Part shown: in pieces, positions 22,670-34,819 of the stretch
Layout: each line of letters opens with the position of its first letter
How positions within the stretch are numbered: position 1 is the stretch's first letter
From: Hofstenia miamia
Taxonomy: Eukaryota > Xenacoelomorpha > Acoela
DNA: 64,000 nt
Assembly: GCA_004352715.1 (NCBI GenBank)
Contig: SCFE01000057.1
Span: 1,103,565 to 1,167,564, forward strand
Reading direction: 5' to 3'
Notes under the pieces: generated by a model
Database searches by the model: none
What the model saw: the letters and a program-made list of their open reading frames with translations, nothing else
What the model was told of the DNA's origin: nothing
Translations under genes and position numbers: made by a program

Positions 22670-25540
22670 TTACATTGCTGGTAACTTATTTACACTTTTA
22701 TTTTAATTTAAAATATATTTTCAACCGATATATTTACATTTTGAAAATAATTCTTGTTTGAATTTATCTTTATTTTGCATTTAAATATTTGAAAAATTTT
22801 GACGAAATATATTTTAGTTATTATTTCCATTATTATCATTAATTTACTTATTTGGCCCCTAAATATAGGTATTTCAGTTGATCTCTTTACATATTCAATT
22901 TATAGTATAGTTTTGATTTACTACTACTAATACTACTCAAAAATGCATTTCTTTAACTTAATAATAGGCCTATCAATAATTAATATGAGAATAATGCAAT
23001 TAACCAAATGCTAGAACTGACAAATTCATAATTATTTACATTAGTTAAATAACCTATTAGATTTTTCCCCAATGTCCTATTTAATAAGAATTGCCATACC
23101 TTTTTGCGATAATGGTCTTGCCAATTTTGCAACTTCTTAAAAATAAAATTTATCAGAATTTTTATAAGGGAACTCAAATTACAAACTTGAACGGCTTTTC
23201 TCAAATTATGGATATCTTTTTTAAATGAAACATAATATATTGAAGAAAAGTCTACTTTTTCATTATGCATTTTTTTTATAAAAACAAAGATTTTTTATAA
23301 ACATATGGTTTCCTATGTTCATTATTGTACTTAAGACTTGAACTAGCTCCAAACCTTTAGTAATTTTCATTAAATATTTTGATTAGAAATTGGGTGCATA
23401 TTCCAAATATATATATAATGTAATTGTTTCCTTGTCACGAATTTCAAAAAAATTTTTAACATATACATAATTTTGAAAACTATGCCCTATAAAATGGAGG
23501 GTTAGAATGTAAAAATAAATGTTAAAAAAATTTATTCAAATGAAAAAATGTCATATTCGTAAGAAAATTTGAAATTGTCATATCATTGGAATTCAATAAG
23601 AGATCAGTGATGCAATTCCATAACGTAACCTATTGAAGTTTATTTTCAATTTAGGCATAGATTTTGCAAATGTCATGCAAAAGTTGAAAACAAGCCTAAC
23701 CTTATGTTTTAGCAATAATTTCCACAGAACATTGCCATTCTTTTTTTATTGATTTGAATTTAGAAAATTGATACTTGTAGTCAGTTTTCAAGGTGTCAAT
23801 GTGTACATTGCTGATGTGCCATGTGATAGGTGAACAATTTTACATAATGTTTAGGTACATCATTAATATTAAACTACTCCCAAGTAAAACAAACTAGAGA
23901 AATATCGATTTTTGTAAAAGAAATTTGATAGAGTAAACAGTAGAAGCCAATGAACGTTTACAACATTAAATTTGCGTATCCTCGTCATAAGAATTTTCTA
24001 CCAAAGCTGTAGCTCAAGATATGATTAAATTATGTTGACACCTTTATTTTTCTATTGTGATCTCCGTATTTTGCTTTAGTGATATGCATTCCCCACTCAA
24101 ATGAACATTGGAAGCATAGTGACAATCAGCATACAAAGACAACGGATATATTTCATACATTCAAATTTTACTTTTACATCTTAAACAAATATTAATAATT
24201 GATGAAAAAACGCATTTATCATTAAAAAATTTCGTATGTAAAAATTTTCACCTTTCATCTTATACAATGATATTAGTAAATGTATTGTATTATCATTCTC
24301 CATTTTTATTTGTAAGTTAGGTAGACGGGGAATATAGCATTAATGTTAACAAACGACATTATCCTAAATCGAAAGCTTCCTTAATACTTTCAAACAATGT
24401 AATTTGAATGTAATAAATTACTTAAACTTTATATCTTCTCACAAATATACAACTCTTCAGCTATTAAAAATGATAAATTTCAAAAATACTCAAATACTGC
24501 TTACAAAATATTAAAATTAATTTTATGAGAAATTTTTCAAGAGGTGTAAAGATTTCATAAAAAATTTTAAGCATTTAAATGTTATAACTCACGAACTAAT
24601 GGAGATATCTAAAATCTAAAAACAAAGAATGAAGATATTTAAAATTTGAAGACACCGAACGGCTCCCATTTCTTTTCGGCTGTAATTTGCGAAATATAAC
24701 TTTACACACCGCTTGCATGAACTGATCTCAAAGTTTTTCTTCAGAAAGCAAAAAAATGGAGTGTTATAGTTTCTCCATGGGCATTTGCCTCGTTCATTAT
24801 CCGATCATTAGGTTTCTCATCAGGATTAGATAAAATTGTTCAAAAATGTGGACAAACCGGTTTGTTACTTTAAAGTAATACTAGTCGAATTAGGTTTAAT
24901 AAAGGCTCCAATTGTGAAAATAGCATTCCTTTTAATATTTATTAAGCTATTGACCTTGAAACGATATCAAGTCTTAAAATATTTGTCACAGATTTTAATT
25001 CTGAAATTCTATACTAATAATTTTATAGTGTCCCATATTAGAGTTTTAAAATATGATGATATTCAAATAATTTTCAATTGTGTAGCAAATTTTTATCAGT
25101 GAATTAGATAAGGGTGAATTCCCTAAAAATCAAATTGGAATTATTCAAGTATTGTAAAACCGATGACATGGCTGTTCCCTTAATGCGGAAATAAAAATGA
25201 TTTATTCAATTGCATCTAAAAAAGAATTATATCACTTTTTGCAGATACATTACAGTAATTGCCAATGATTTCATATTGAATGTCTTTCGTGAGTCGTTTG
25301 TGATTCAAAACTGTAAATGTGTGGTTCTTCTACATAAGTGAACGCAGTTATTGCATCAGAAATGAACTCAGGCTGAACTAATTACATTTTTCTCATTTGT
25401 ACAGATTTTTAAAGGCTAGTAATGTTCTTGAAATAACATAGTCTCATATATCTTTTAAAATAAATATTGCATAAATCAAATTAATGTAACATTGCTATTT
25501 AATTAAACCTAAGAACATATACTCTGAATTGGATACTTTC
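22670..25540. other. AT-rich intergenic DNA, no gene recognised
   Basis: The longest frames (96 codons minus at 22980-23270; 88 codons plus at 24836-25102) are hydrophobic or lysine-rich, have no domain, and look like chance products of AT-rich DNA. Confidence 0.55.
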
Positions 25541-26460
25541 ATTTCTGACAGATTGAAAACAGAGTGCGTCTTCCAGACCAGATGGAAAGGTGTACCACAT
25601 GGTTCAAACTGGTCCCCTGGCTCTTTTTATTGTAGATTAACAGCCTGCTTTCTAACATTCTAAATAGAATGAATTTTTAGATGATACTATGTCCTGGGAA
25701 ATCGTTAGTAAAAGCGAAGAAAACAAAGCACATGAGATTCCGGAAGAAGTAATCAAATGGAACCAATGTCATTTGGTGTTTCTCCACAATAACAAATTTC
25801 AAAAATTAACAATATCATTTCTTCCAATGAACTAAAGCAGGAGAAATTCTAGTACAGAGGTGTAGTAACATCAAGCAATTAAGCACTTTCTTCCAATAGA
25901 ACATGAAGTAGTATACAAACCATCCCTTAAGCGAATCTATTTCATAAGACGCAATGGAATAGAAGTTACACATCTCATATAAGATCAGTTCTGGAATATT
26001 GGACTCCAATCTGACATGCACAAATTGCTAAGGCACAATCCTTACAATTAGAACACATACCAGAAACGTCTATTCCGAATTATATGAAGACATTTCAGCT
26101 ACTTTCCACTGATACATTAGAAGACTGACGAATGGGTATAGGCATGGCAACGCATGCAAAACAGCAATTATCGTCTGCATTATCTGTTACCAAATACACG
26201 TGACTCAAATATGTGAAGCGTTCCTATCGACAAATATCACCTGCATGCAATATGGAGAAACTCCATAACTCCTTCATTTCATCCAAGTTAATAGAGGATC
26301 ATGAATTTCAGTACTAAGCCCATCACGCATATATTCAGACTTTGGTGAAATTTTTGATTGATTTTTGTTTATTTGTCTGTATCTCACTTTGACTATTGTG
26401 AACATGGGCTTGCTTTTATATGATTTCTTATATAATTATGTATTTCATATTTACATGTAT
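25540..26460 (+). pseudogene. LINE reverse-transcriptase relic
   Basis: A plus-strand series of LINE RT blocks in the right order but different frames: a SDRLKTECV-WKGVPHGSNWSPGSF segment (25543-25630) matches the SDR-GVPQGSVLGPLLF block; FLDDTMSWEIV from about 25675 matches the YADD block and what follows; a KWN-NKFQKLTISFL segment (about 25758-25825) matches the N-x-KK-K-x-ISF motif; and VLEYWTPI near 25990 matches the LLEYASPVW motif of jockey/CR1-type LINEs. The first catalytic Asp block and the endonuclease are missing. Stops throughout make it a relic. Confidence 0.65.
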
Positions 26461-26721
26461 TTAAAAATAGGAAGGGGTGTTACTTTAAATAATTTTCAAA
26501 TATTCAGGTCTACCCTTCTGAATCTATATAGTTGCATATGATATTTATTGAAGCAGTGTAATTTTAAATATTAAAACAGTATAAACCGCTTGTACATGCA
26601 TTCTGAAAATTCTGTGTATTACGTTTTTCTTATTAGAAGAAAAATATTTCAGACTATTTCAATTATAAGTTTTCATTTGCTCTTGATTGTAAAATTTCCA
26701 CCTTGGCTATGATTTACAAGA

Positions 26722-26722
26722 A

Positions 26723-26764
<42 letters not shown>

Positions 26765-26787
26765 ATATATATTCATATATATATATT
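26722..26787. repeat. (TA)n microsatellite, interrupted
   Basis: About 66 bp of TA dinucleotides broken by TT and TTC interruptions. Confidence 0.95.
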
Positions 26788-26789
26788 AA

Positions 26790-29690
26790 GGAAAAAATTT
26801 ATATGAGTTTTAAAATTATTGTAATTTTTCAATGTTTTGAATTTCTTTAAGCAGTAAATTCCAAATTCCGACAATTAAAAAGTATTCCTTGAAAAATTTT
26901 CTTTATACTTACACGTGTAAAATGTTTGATCTTGATTTCTGTTTATGAGTTAGTCCGAGAGTTTTAATCACATTACAGTGTAGTAGGTTTTTTATAAGTT
27001 TAAGGAATGCTAACGTCGTATAATGAGCTGACCTAGAAATGTGATGTTTAGTCTTTGAGTCCACTTTTAATTGTAGTAAAGATTTTATAAAAAGGCTGTT
27101 CAAGCCATAAATTACATAATGGTGTTAGTTAGGGTGACTCATGATAAACGAATAGAAGAATTGAATAATTGCAATTATCTAACTACCAGTGCCATACTTC
27201 TTACACCAATTGCTGAAGTTTCTAGCAATTATATTACTTCTTTAACATTTGATCTGCACAAGTGTTTCAGCTTTTAAGTGTCAATTCATTGTCAACATAC
27301 TCTTAGACAATGCTATATGCTTAAGTTTGTTATTACTTAAATCCAATCCATATCTTGAAAATCTGCTTTACAAAAATAACTAGTAGTTGTAGAATAGTTT
27401 TCCTTAGAGTTCTGGTTGTGTTGAATTTTAAAATGTAGTTAGGAAAAATATGGTGGGTCATTCTCTTTTAGATATCTTGACAACAGGGACAAGAGGTTTA
27501 TAAATAAGAGAAGTCTAGCATAACACAACTATGATAATATGGTTCCAAATGCAGGTTGTCCAAAATGTTTAGGAATTTTATTTGCCATAACTCTAAAATT
27601 ATTATACTAAATGGAATTAGAAAATTGGAATTAAAAGAAAGAAAAATGAAATATTTTAATTAACATACACTGTTAAATCAAAAGGTCAACTTTGAGATCC
27701 TATAAATTTTTAAGTATAGCAGATAAGTTAACAATAAAACGATTTAAAGTAGTTACAGCCATAGAGAAAACAATTTCTGAGACAAATGTTTTTCTCTGTA
27801 ATGCTCGATAGTTTTGTATTAAAATTTGTTATTTAACATTGGCACAAAGTAAAAATTAAAGAAAGTTTAAAGTTTCAGAAATTCCATCTTTCATGAACAA
27901 TCCCCGCTACCAACTGTTGTGCGATCTGAATTTCAAATCTTTGCCTAGATTGCTCTTATTGATGATTTTTTCAATTGCAGCTTTGCCGTCACCTTCCTCA
28001 TCTTTGTATTGGGATTGTATTCCATTTTCCCCTTACATATCAAGCGCTTTACAACATTTTTCCACATTTTGATAAACGCATTTCCAACCACATTTCAAAT
28101 GTTAACTCACTAATGCTGAAATCTCTTGAGGACTTTACTCTTCCTTTATTTTAGTAATTGTACATGTTTCAACACATCTTCTGCTATGAAGGCAATGAAT
28201 GAAGCGTAACATAGCTTACAACTATTGGAAGTGAAGTATATACCTAATGAAAAATTTTGGAATTATTGCTTTCAGGAAGTTATATTTCATCATTTCACTT
28301 GCTATAGTGTAAAAGTTTGATGGATCGCAGTCCCATTCGATTTGGTCCAGAGCCATAAAACTTTCTGTTTCATTTTCCGACAGAATAATTCTATTTTGAT
28401 TTCGGTTCATAAATATTTATCTTATCGCCGAGTTAAGTAGCGTACAAACTTCCAACTTTGGGCAAAACTTTCTAGGTAATTATAAAGTTCACAACAAAAA
28501 TATTTGCGTATACCTTTACAACCCTAATTAAAATCACGAAAGGCTGTGAGCAAAAGTAGAACCAATTTAACTTTTCAAATTTGGTTTGCAACAATGTGTG
28601 GAATCGCATACACACTTACAACTTTTGGTTGTGCACCTCGCATTAAATCAAGAAAGGTTGCGCGAAAAGTTGTGTGTACGCTACTTTAGTTCGAGTACTG
28701 GGACAGTAATTCTATATGTATTTCTCATCTGCAAAAACGTGTCTGTTATTTACAAATTTTAAAGTTACAGAATGAAAAACTGCCGCTGCCTGGAAATATT
28801 TACTTAATTAGCTTGATATAAACCAAAAATCGTTTTCCTAAGCATCTCTTGCTTGCTTTAAATTTGGTCTGTACAAGCTATTTTACAAATTGATGCATGG
28901 GGCAGTGGTGTATAACAGTAATTAGTTTGATGGCCCAATCTTTGGAGATTACATTGATCCACATGTATTTTTTCAAGATATGAAATTAAGTAAATTGAGC
29001 TATTTCGGTTGACACATGATCACTACATGTTTCTGATTTCTCCTTGTGTCAGGCATGGAAACGGATCGCACCAACCCATGAATCGGGTTGGGTTTGGTCA
29101 ACTTTTGTCGGGTTTGATTGAAGGTTTTTTCTTTAAAAAATGTCATCGGTGATGAACAAATTCATTTATTTAAGGCATCTTGAATTTTTATGTAGGCCTC
29201 AGCGGTCAAATAAGCAACTCGAATTTGATATAAGCAATTCAAATGATTTGTGAATCACCAGGTTCTTGAGTAAAAAAGGGACAAATCAACATGATATTTG
29301 GTATCTAAGGATTGCGAAACGAATACCCTCAAACAAGGCGAAAACCCATTAGCATCTATTAGACAATTTATCGAATAAACTGAATAAGATAATGGTAGAT
29401 CTGTGGAGAAATCACTACTCGAAATTTCTTTGCTCTGTATACATTTTAGGACAGCATTGTCTTTCAGCAATTCAATGCAGATTTGTCTAAGAGTGGTAAC
29501 AAAAGCTGACAATTTTCACTGATGTTTCTTTATCGAAATCAATTACTGCTTTCACCTATTTTAAACTTGTGCAAAAGAAGTAAGCTTCCAATAATAACAT
29601 TGACGTTAATATATTTTCTCTCTAAAAGCAGCAAAAAATTTTTGGACTCCTATTTCAGAGAATTATATTTTGAAATCTAATCCTATCATA
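26790..29690. other. AT-rich intergenic DNA, no gene recognised
   Basis: Short frames only. 29080-29125 carries several copies of a TCGGGTT / TTGGGTTT motif in otherwise AT-rich DNA, like the islands at 45 kb and 52.5-54.5 kb. An 85-codon minus frame (29255-29512) has no recognisable domain. Confidence 0.55.
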
Positions 29691-30010
29691 AAAAATTCAC
29701 TATCAAGTAATCAATTTGGTTTTACCAATAAAAGCTAAACTGTTACTACTTAGATCTTGTATATAAAAAATTTGATGAAAATATAATTATATGTATGGAC
29801 TTTAGTAAAGCTTTCGATAAAAAACCGCAAGGATTATTAATCAAAAAACTAAAATTGTTAAAAATTGGAGGAAATTCTTAAAAATTATTAGCGTTTTACA
29901 ATGAAAAATCGTCAAGTTGTTCAATTTCGAAATACCATACTAAGCAGCTGAACTATTACCAAGCTTGACGTGGAGCAACTCTTTTCTGTCCTATACCCAT
30001 CCCGTCCTAC
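29690..30010 (+). pseudogene. LINE reverse-transcriptase relic
   Basis: Plus-strand blocks: SLSSNQFGFTNKS (from about 29700) matches the QFGFRxxxST block; ICMDFSKAFDKKPQGLLIKKL (from about 29789) matches motif A with its catalytic Asp; and RGATLFCPIPIP near 29970-30000 could be the GVPQGS-LGP block. Stops and shifts separate them. About 320 bp survive, probably of CR1/jockey-like type. Confidence 0.7.
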
Positions 30011-31722
30011 GTCTAACGACAACTCTGTTAGATACAAATAATTAATTTTTATAGCACATTATCTTAATTTTTAAAGATAGGAAACATATAAATGTGAATT
30101 TCTGAAGAAATTGTTTTAGCCTGATAAGACCATTTGACACAAAGGCCCCGAAATAATCTGAAAAAAGATGTTGAATACATTCAAGAGGTCATTGGACCAT
30201 GTAAGATGTTTTCGATATTTATCATTCTTGCTTTATGAATGATATACAACGCTTCTAAAACAAGATAAAAATTACAATTGTGGTTGATTGATGTAAACGC
30301 ACAGATGGTTTCAAAACCGAGGTTGTAAACTTTTCTAGAAAATATATTAAATGATCTTATTATTTCTATGACTTTGTACAATTAAATCGAAAAATACTAT
30401 AGAAACTTTGCACGTAGACCTCACTACTTGAATTTTTTTTAGGAAAGTTAGCCAATTTGAAATGAAATATTTGCCTTGCTAACTAAAAACAATGTATTCA
30501 ATCGAAGAAGATAAACATGTAGGCAACGTATAAAGCTGGTGCCTCAGAATTACTTTTTTTGCATTCTAGGCCATTTTACTGTTCATTTCCTTGACTCTAA
30601 AAGAGAGCACTATCTGTAATTGTGTACATTTTCGCGTCGCACGATCACTTTTTTATGAAATTATATTGATTTTGCTATAAATTTCTTTCTGTCTTACCTT
30701 AAATGATCGTTAACTGCAGTAAAATAAATAACGAAATAGTTTTGATATATGTTACACATATTAAATTCAGAGTGGTGGCTAAGGGAGAGCCAGAGAGGGC
30801 ATGCCCTCCCACATCCGCAATACAAAATCTAATGTATTAGTTTAAGTTTTCTGTTACAGTGAAAAAATGCGTACGAGTGTCTGGTAATATATTTTAGTTA
30901 TATATCTAATACTAATGCCATTCTTTTATGAAAATTTCTTCACATGAGTAAAAATGTATTGAAATGCAAAACTTTTCATTTTGACTAAGCGTGAGACGCC
31001 AGCTTAAAACAGTTGCTACAGTATAGCAGTAAGGATTCTCTTCATATCTTGAAATGTTCATAAAAAAGTTGTAGATACTAGTGTATAAATAATCTTCTCA
31101 TGCAATCTAATTAAATTCGACAATTTGTCAAAATTTAAAGTATAATATTAAATATTAAAAAATACAGATTGTTCATTGAAAACTTATTTTAATCAATGCA
31201 TGGAATACTTTTATCTATAAATAATACATAATCTTGTGAGAAAGTTAAATGTCATTCGCCTTCCCTGCCCATCAGCAATTGCTAGTTGTTCAGAGGTCGA
31301 TTTGAAATGCAGAATTAATTGTTAATTAAGGAATATTTTAATGTGCACAACAAATTGGTTTTCGTAAACCTAGTTTTGACGTAGACCTTGTAATCACTTA
31401 GTGAGTTTTAAATAAAACTCCTTCTTAAATAGCGTAATGCATATTTAGAATTTCGTCGAGATAGAACCGAATCGCATTGGTTTTGCCTACTAAATTAAGA
31501 TTGAATTCATGTCATTCTATATCATAAAACTAAACAAATTGAACAAGTTTAAAAAAATCTGAAAGAATATGAGAGCGTCCTTTGCAAAATATTTTTTGAT
31601 TTTTCTAATAAACCCTCAACATCATTGCAAAACCTTAACAAGGATATTGAAATTCCGGTAATACATGCAATGATATCACAACCTTAAAAGAAAACAGTAC
31701 ACTAGAGGTCCGGATTTAGAAC
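30011..31722. other. AT-rich intergenic DNA with a hAT-like terminus
   Basis: No gene is recognised. 30768-30815 reads CAGAGTGGTGGCTAAGGGAG and continues to a GAGGGCATGCCCTC palindrome, the layout of many hAT termini (CAGTGGCGG... followed by a G/C-rich palindrome). No convincing partner end or 8-bp duplication was found, so this end is only suggestive. Confidence 0.4.
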
Positions 31723-32093
31723 CCAAGTGGACAAAATCGTCCACAACTTAAATTACATTGCTAAATAATCAAACATAAGAAATTTGTATTTTAAATTGCA
31801 TCCTGCAATGCTAAATGACTTGCATTCACAGCATCTTTCCTCAATTGCGTTACAAATCTTTAATGTAATGTTAAATTGCTAGGTTTTCGATCTCAGGATA
31901 ATTTTTACATAGCTCTGATCTGTAAATATAATCAATTGCCATTTTTGGTGTATAAGTTTTATTTCGGATGCTCTTGATTTTTATATGAGTTACTTTTTTA
32001 CTATTGTATAATAATGATCAACAGCATTTAGTTTGAGCAACTGTGTTTTTTACCATTTATGCTTTTAAGTTGTGGACGAAATCGTCCATTTGG
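31723..32093. mobile_element. MITE-like element with palindromic inverted ends
   Basis: 31723-31752 and 32064-32093 are inverted copies of each other over about 30 bp, sharing TCGTCCACAACTTAAA exactly on the inner side. Each end is itself nearly palindromic (GTGGAC-5 bp-GTCCAC on the left, GGACGAAATCGTCC on the right). The intervening 310 bp are AT-rich and non-coding. No clear target duplication is visible, so the superfamily is not set; the pair could instead be the end and an internal repeat of a longer element that includes the frames after 32190. Confidence 0.55.
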
Positions 32094-32189
32094 TACGCAA
32101 AGGAAATTGTGGACATATTAATACAAAATTAAAAAATGTTTTTGTGCAGTAAAGCACTATTGCAAATTTATTTTATCTGTTTTAGTAAT

Positions 32190-32750
32190 GTCATCAAATG
32201 AAGATTGTGCTGTAAATTGGAATGATGGTTCATTTAACTATGTTCTCTTGAAATGATGCGACCATTTTCGAAGTCCACTATTGATTTGCCGGTGCAATGG
32301 ATTTATTATCCCGGGTGGTCCGCTATTATGCTCCGTAGGTATGCCATTAAGTAGTCGCAGTGCTTATGTTACATGGGACAGAGATGGTAAAACAAATATT
32401 GTAGATCTTATGGATACATATCCTATGAAAAATGAATTATGGGTGAGACAGAACAGAATATTGTGTGGCGTTATGATGAACACTGGAAGGACGAATAGTC
32501 CCGAATACCTCAGTTGCTAATGCTACACAGGCTGTTCCAGATAGAATTCTAAGATCAAAATCAAATGCTCATTGTCAGAACAGTTCAATTGTTAGCATAT
32601 TGGGTAAATTTGAAGAAAGTGACAGTAGTGAAATTGATTTTTCTGATTCTGAGATTTTTGAAGATGAAATCATTAAAGAGCCACGAAAGTTGGACATTTG
32701 TATAAAAAGCCATCAATTGAAAAATTTCTCATTGTATCGTCTGGACTACT
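32190..32750 (+). pseudogene. Unrecognised coding fragments beside a MITE-like end
   Basis: An ATG at 32190, directly after an acceptor-like TTATCTGTTTTAG, opens a 22-codon frame. A second frame (32281-32520, no ATG start in context) and an acidic stretch (about 32540-32750, with DSSEIDFSDSEIFEDE) follow in shifted frames. The GC content and codon pattern look more coding than the neighbourhood. The acidic, serine-rich stretch resembles the N-terminal region of some transposases, but no catalytic domain is present. I do not recognise the protein. It could be the broken 5' part of a transposon whose end is at 31723, or a decayed host exon. Confidence 0.3.
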
Positions 32751-32789
32751 GAATTGAAAAAATGGATCAAATGCGCAGCCCAAATCGTT

Positions 32790-33317
32790 GTTTCAGGAAG
32801 AATTCTCTTTTTAACAGCATTCATCAGCATCAAATGTCAACAGTCCAAGAGCATCAAGGAGGTTCAAAGAGCATTCAAAAAAGAATTTTACCCAAAAAAC
32901 CCACGTAAAGTTCCTAATATCCTTGCATTCACAAGAATTCGGAAAAGTTTTAAAGAAGAATCAGCTCTTCGACAGCAGGTCCCTGCCTGCAGATCGAGTG
33001 AGCTATTGCGTAACATCATCAAGGCTGTCAAAAATCTACTCGAGCAAAATCCAAAATGCCATATAAGGGAGGCAGCAATAGACCACCTTGGCTTAAGCTA
33101 CGGGGCAATTTGCACAATTTTGAAGAAGAATTTCAAGTGGAAGGCGTACAGGCTACACTTGATGCAGTGTCTGAGTGCAGCCAACATGGAATCAAGGTTG
33201 GCAGCTTGCACTTTTTGGTTGAATTTTGAAAAAGAATGGTTCCAGAGAGTTTGTTCTGAAACAGTTTTCAAACAAGCAGACATGTCGACACTGGGCGCTT
33301 TCAAACCCCCACAGTAA
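32790..33317 (+). pseudogene. Mariner/Tc-type transposase, N-terminal DNA-binding part
   Basis: About 175 codons on the plus strand. The order is typical of the arthropod mariner-type transposases with an N-terminal DUF4817-like HTH: SIKEVQRAFKKEFYPKNP (first HTH), a linker, then ECHIREAA-like IREAAIDHLGLSYGAICTILKK (second HTH), then the LMQCL-MESRLAACTFWL segment that leads into the catalytic core. After 33200 the similarity stops, and the frame ends at 33317 without the SDE, HDGAPxH or SPxD catalytic blocks. No in-frame ATG precedes the first HTH. It is a truncated copy, unlikely to make an active enzyme. Confidence 0.65.
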
Positions 33318-33918
33318 TTTGAACCATTTTTTCAATTTAGCAGTTCGCACGATACAATGAGAAATTTTTAAATTGATGTTTTTCTATCCAAAATTTTTAA
33401 TTTTCGTGGTAGTATAGATAAGTTAATTTTATAAAAAATCATCGAGTATATATCTTTAATGAATTTGTGTTCTAGTATCATTCATTGTTGAACATACTGT
33501 AGAAGTGCAGTGCTTACCTTCTTAGTTTATTAATTGTCTATCTAAAAGTATGTTTTAATCAAAGGAATCATGGACAAATTTTGAGATTATTTCTTCTTTT
33601 CAAAGTATTTAATCAATTTTATTAAAACAATTTTGGTATTTTTACAATGTACAGCGTTACTGTTACTGCTGGCATTTGCAAGAAATGAACAAATAAGGTC
33701 AAATCGTAAATTTTGGCAGAAAATGTATATTTAGTTCATTTTCAATTGATTATTATGTCAAACAAGATTCCATCGGTGTAGAAATTAGTGATACATTTTG
33801 CTCGCTAGCATAAGAAGTTAAAATTATATGTAAATCAAAACTGCATATGAACTAGTATATATTTGGTAAGCTATGAGCTACAGTTACATATAAAATTTAG
33901 TTGACTATGATCTACAGT
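33318..33918. other. No gene seen
   Basis: AT-rich sequence between the two transposase fragments. Confidence 0.5.
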
Positions 33919-33974
33919 AATATATATATATATATATATACATACATATATATGTGAATATATATATATATATA
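33919..33974. repeat. (TA)n microsatellite
   Basis: A TA tract with a CATACATA and a TGTGAA interruption. It ends directly at the mariner-type terminus at 33975, so the element probably inserted at a TA in this array. Confidence 0.9.
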
Positions 33975-34815
33975 CAGGGTGTGTCAAAAGCAGCTTGACT
34001 TTCCGAATTACAATAACTTTCTATTCATATGAAACCAAACAATAATATATGTAAATAAACCAACTCTAATAAAGGTAATTACAGATATGTTAATACAAAT
34101 GCTCAAATAGTCATCCTTTCTGCTCATTAGTAAGTTCACATTTTGGTATCATATTCTGGACAGTGCGATGTAGTTAATCAATGTTAAGTGAATCAACTTC
34201 TTGTATGATCCTCCTTTTTAAATCATCCAGGTTAGTTGGAATGTATGTATGATATACCCTTGACTTTAGAGTAGACCACAAATAAAAGTCAAGTGGACTC
34301 AGGTCAAGTAATTTTGGAGGCCATGCATGACCAACACCTCTGCCAATAACACGCTCAGTTGGTAACTGAGTGCTGATGAAATCCCTGCCCTGTTTGGAGT
34401 AGTGTGGTGGCGCACCATCATGCTGAAAAATAACACACTGCATTTTTCGCTTCTGTCTTAGTTGTGGAAACATATGGTCACGGAGCATACTGGTGTAGTT
34501 ACTATGATTTACTGTACCCGGAAAGAAAAATGGTTTTAGCACATAATTTGCACTGAATGCCATCCACACACATAATTTTTTCAGGGTGCAAGCCTTCTGT
34601 TATTACTTGCCGAGGGCTTTCAGACACCCATACGGTACAATTATGATGGTTGACAATTCCATCCATAGAAAAATAGGCCTCATCTGACCAAAGCACAATA
34701 TTGAGCAAATTAGCGTTAGGCTAAAATCCATTGTGTAAATTTGAGACGATGATGATAGTCTGATTCAGTGATAGTTTGATGCAAGGCAATTTTGTATGTC
34801 TACCTTTAATATGCA
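33975..34815 (-). pseudogene. Mariner-type transposon, 3' part with transposase catalytic domain
   Basis: The element end is CAGGGTGTGTCAAAAGCAGC (33975-33994), directly after TA. On the minus strand from about 34815, a frame reads HQTITESDYHHRLKFTQWIL, then WSDEAYF (first catalytic Asp, about 34685), then, after a frameshift near 34570 (an A6 run), FQHDGAPPHY (second Asp, about 34430) and LSPLDFYLW (third acidic position, about 34285). It ends at 34174. This is the catalytic core of the same transposase type whose N-terminus lies at 32790-33317 on the other strand. The N-terminal HTH half and the second terminal repeat are missing, so the copy is 5'-truncated and frameshifted. Confidence 0.8.
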
Positions 34816-34819
34816 TGCA

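Noticed and set aside
24836-25102. 88-codon hydrophobic plus-strand frame
   Set aside because: Ile/Leu/Lys bias expected from AT-rich DNA; no domain and no splice or promoter context.
29255-29512. 85-codon minus-strand frame with several cysteines
   Set aside because: No recognisable domain, signal peptide or neighbouring element; not enough to call a gene.
30768-31290. Complete hAT MITE starting at 30768
   Set aside because: The left end looks hAT-like, but no matching right end or 8-bp duplication could be found, so only a terminus is noted.
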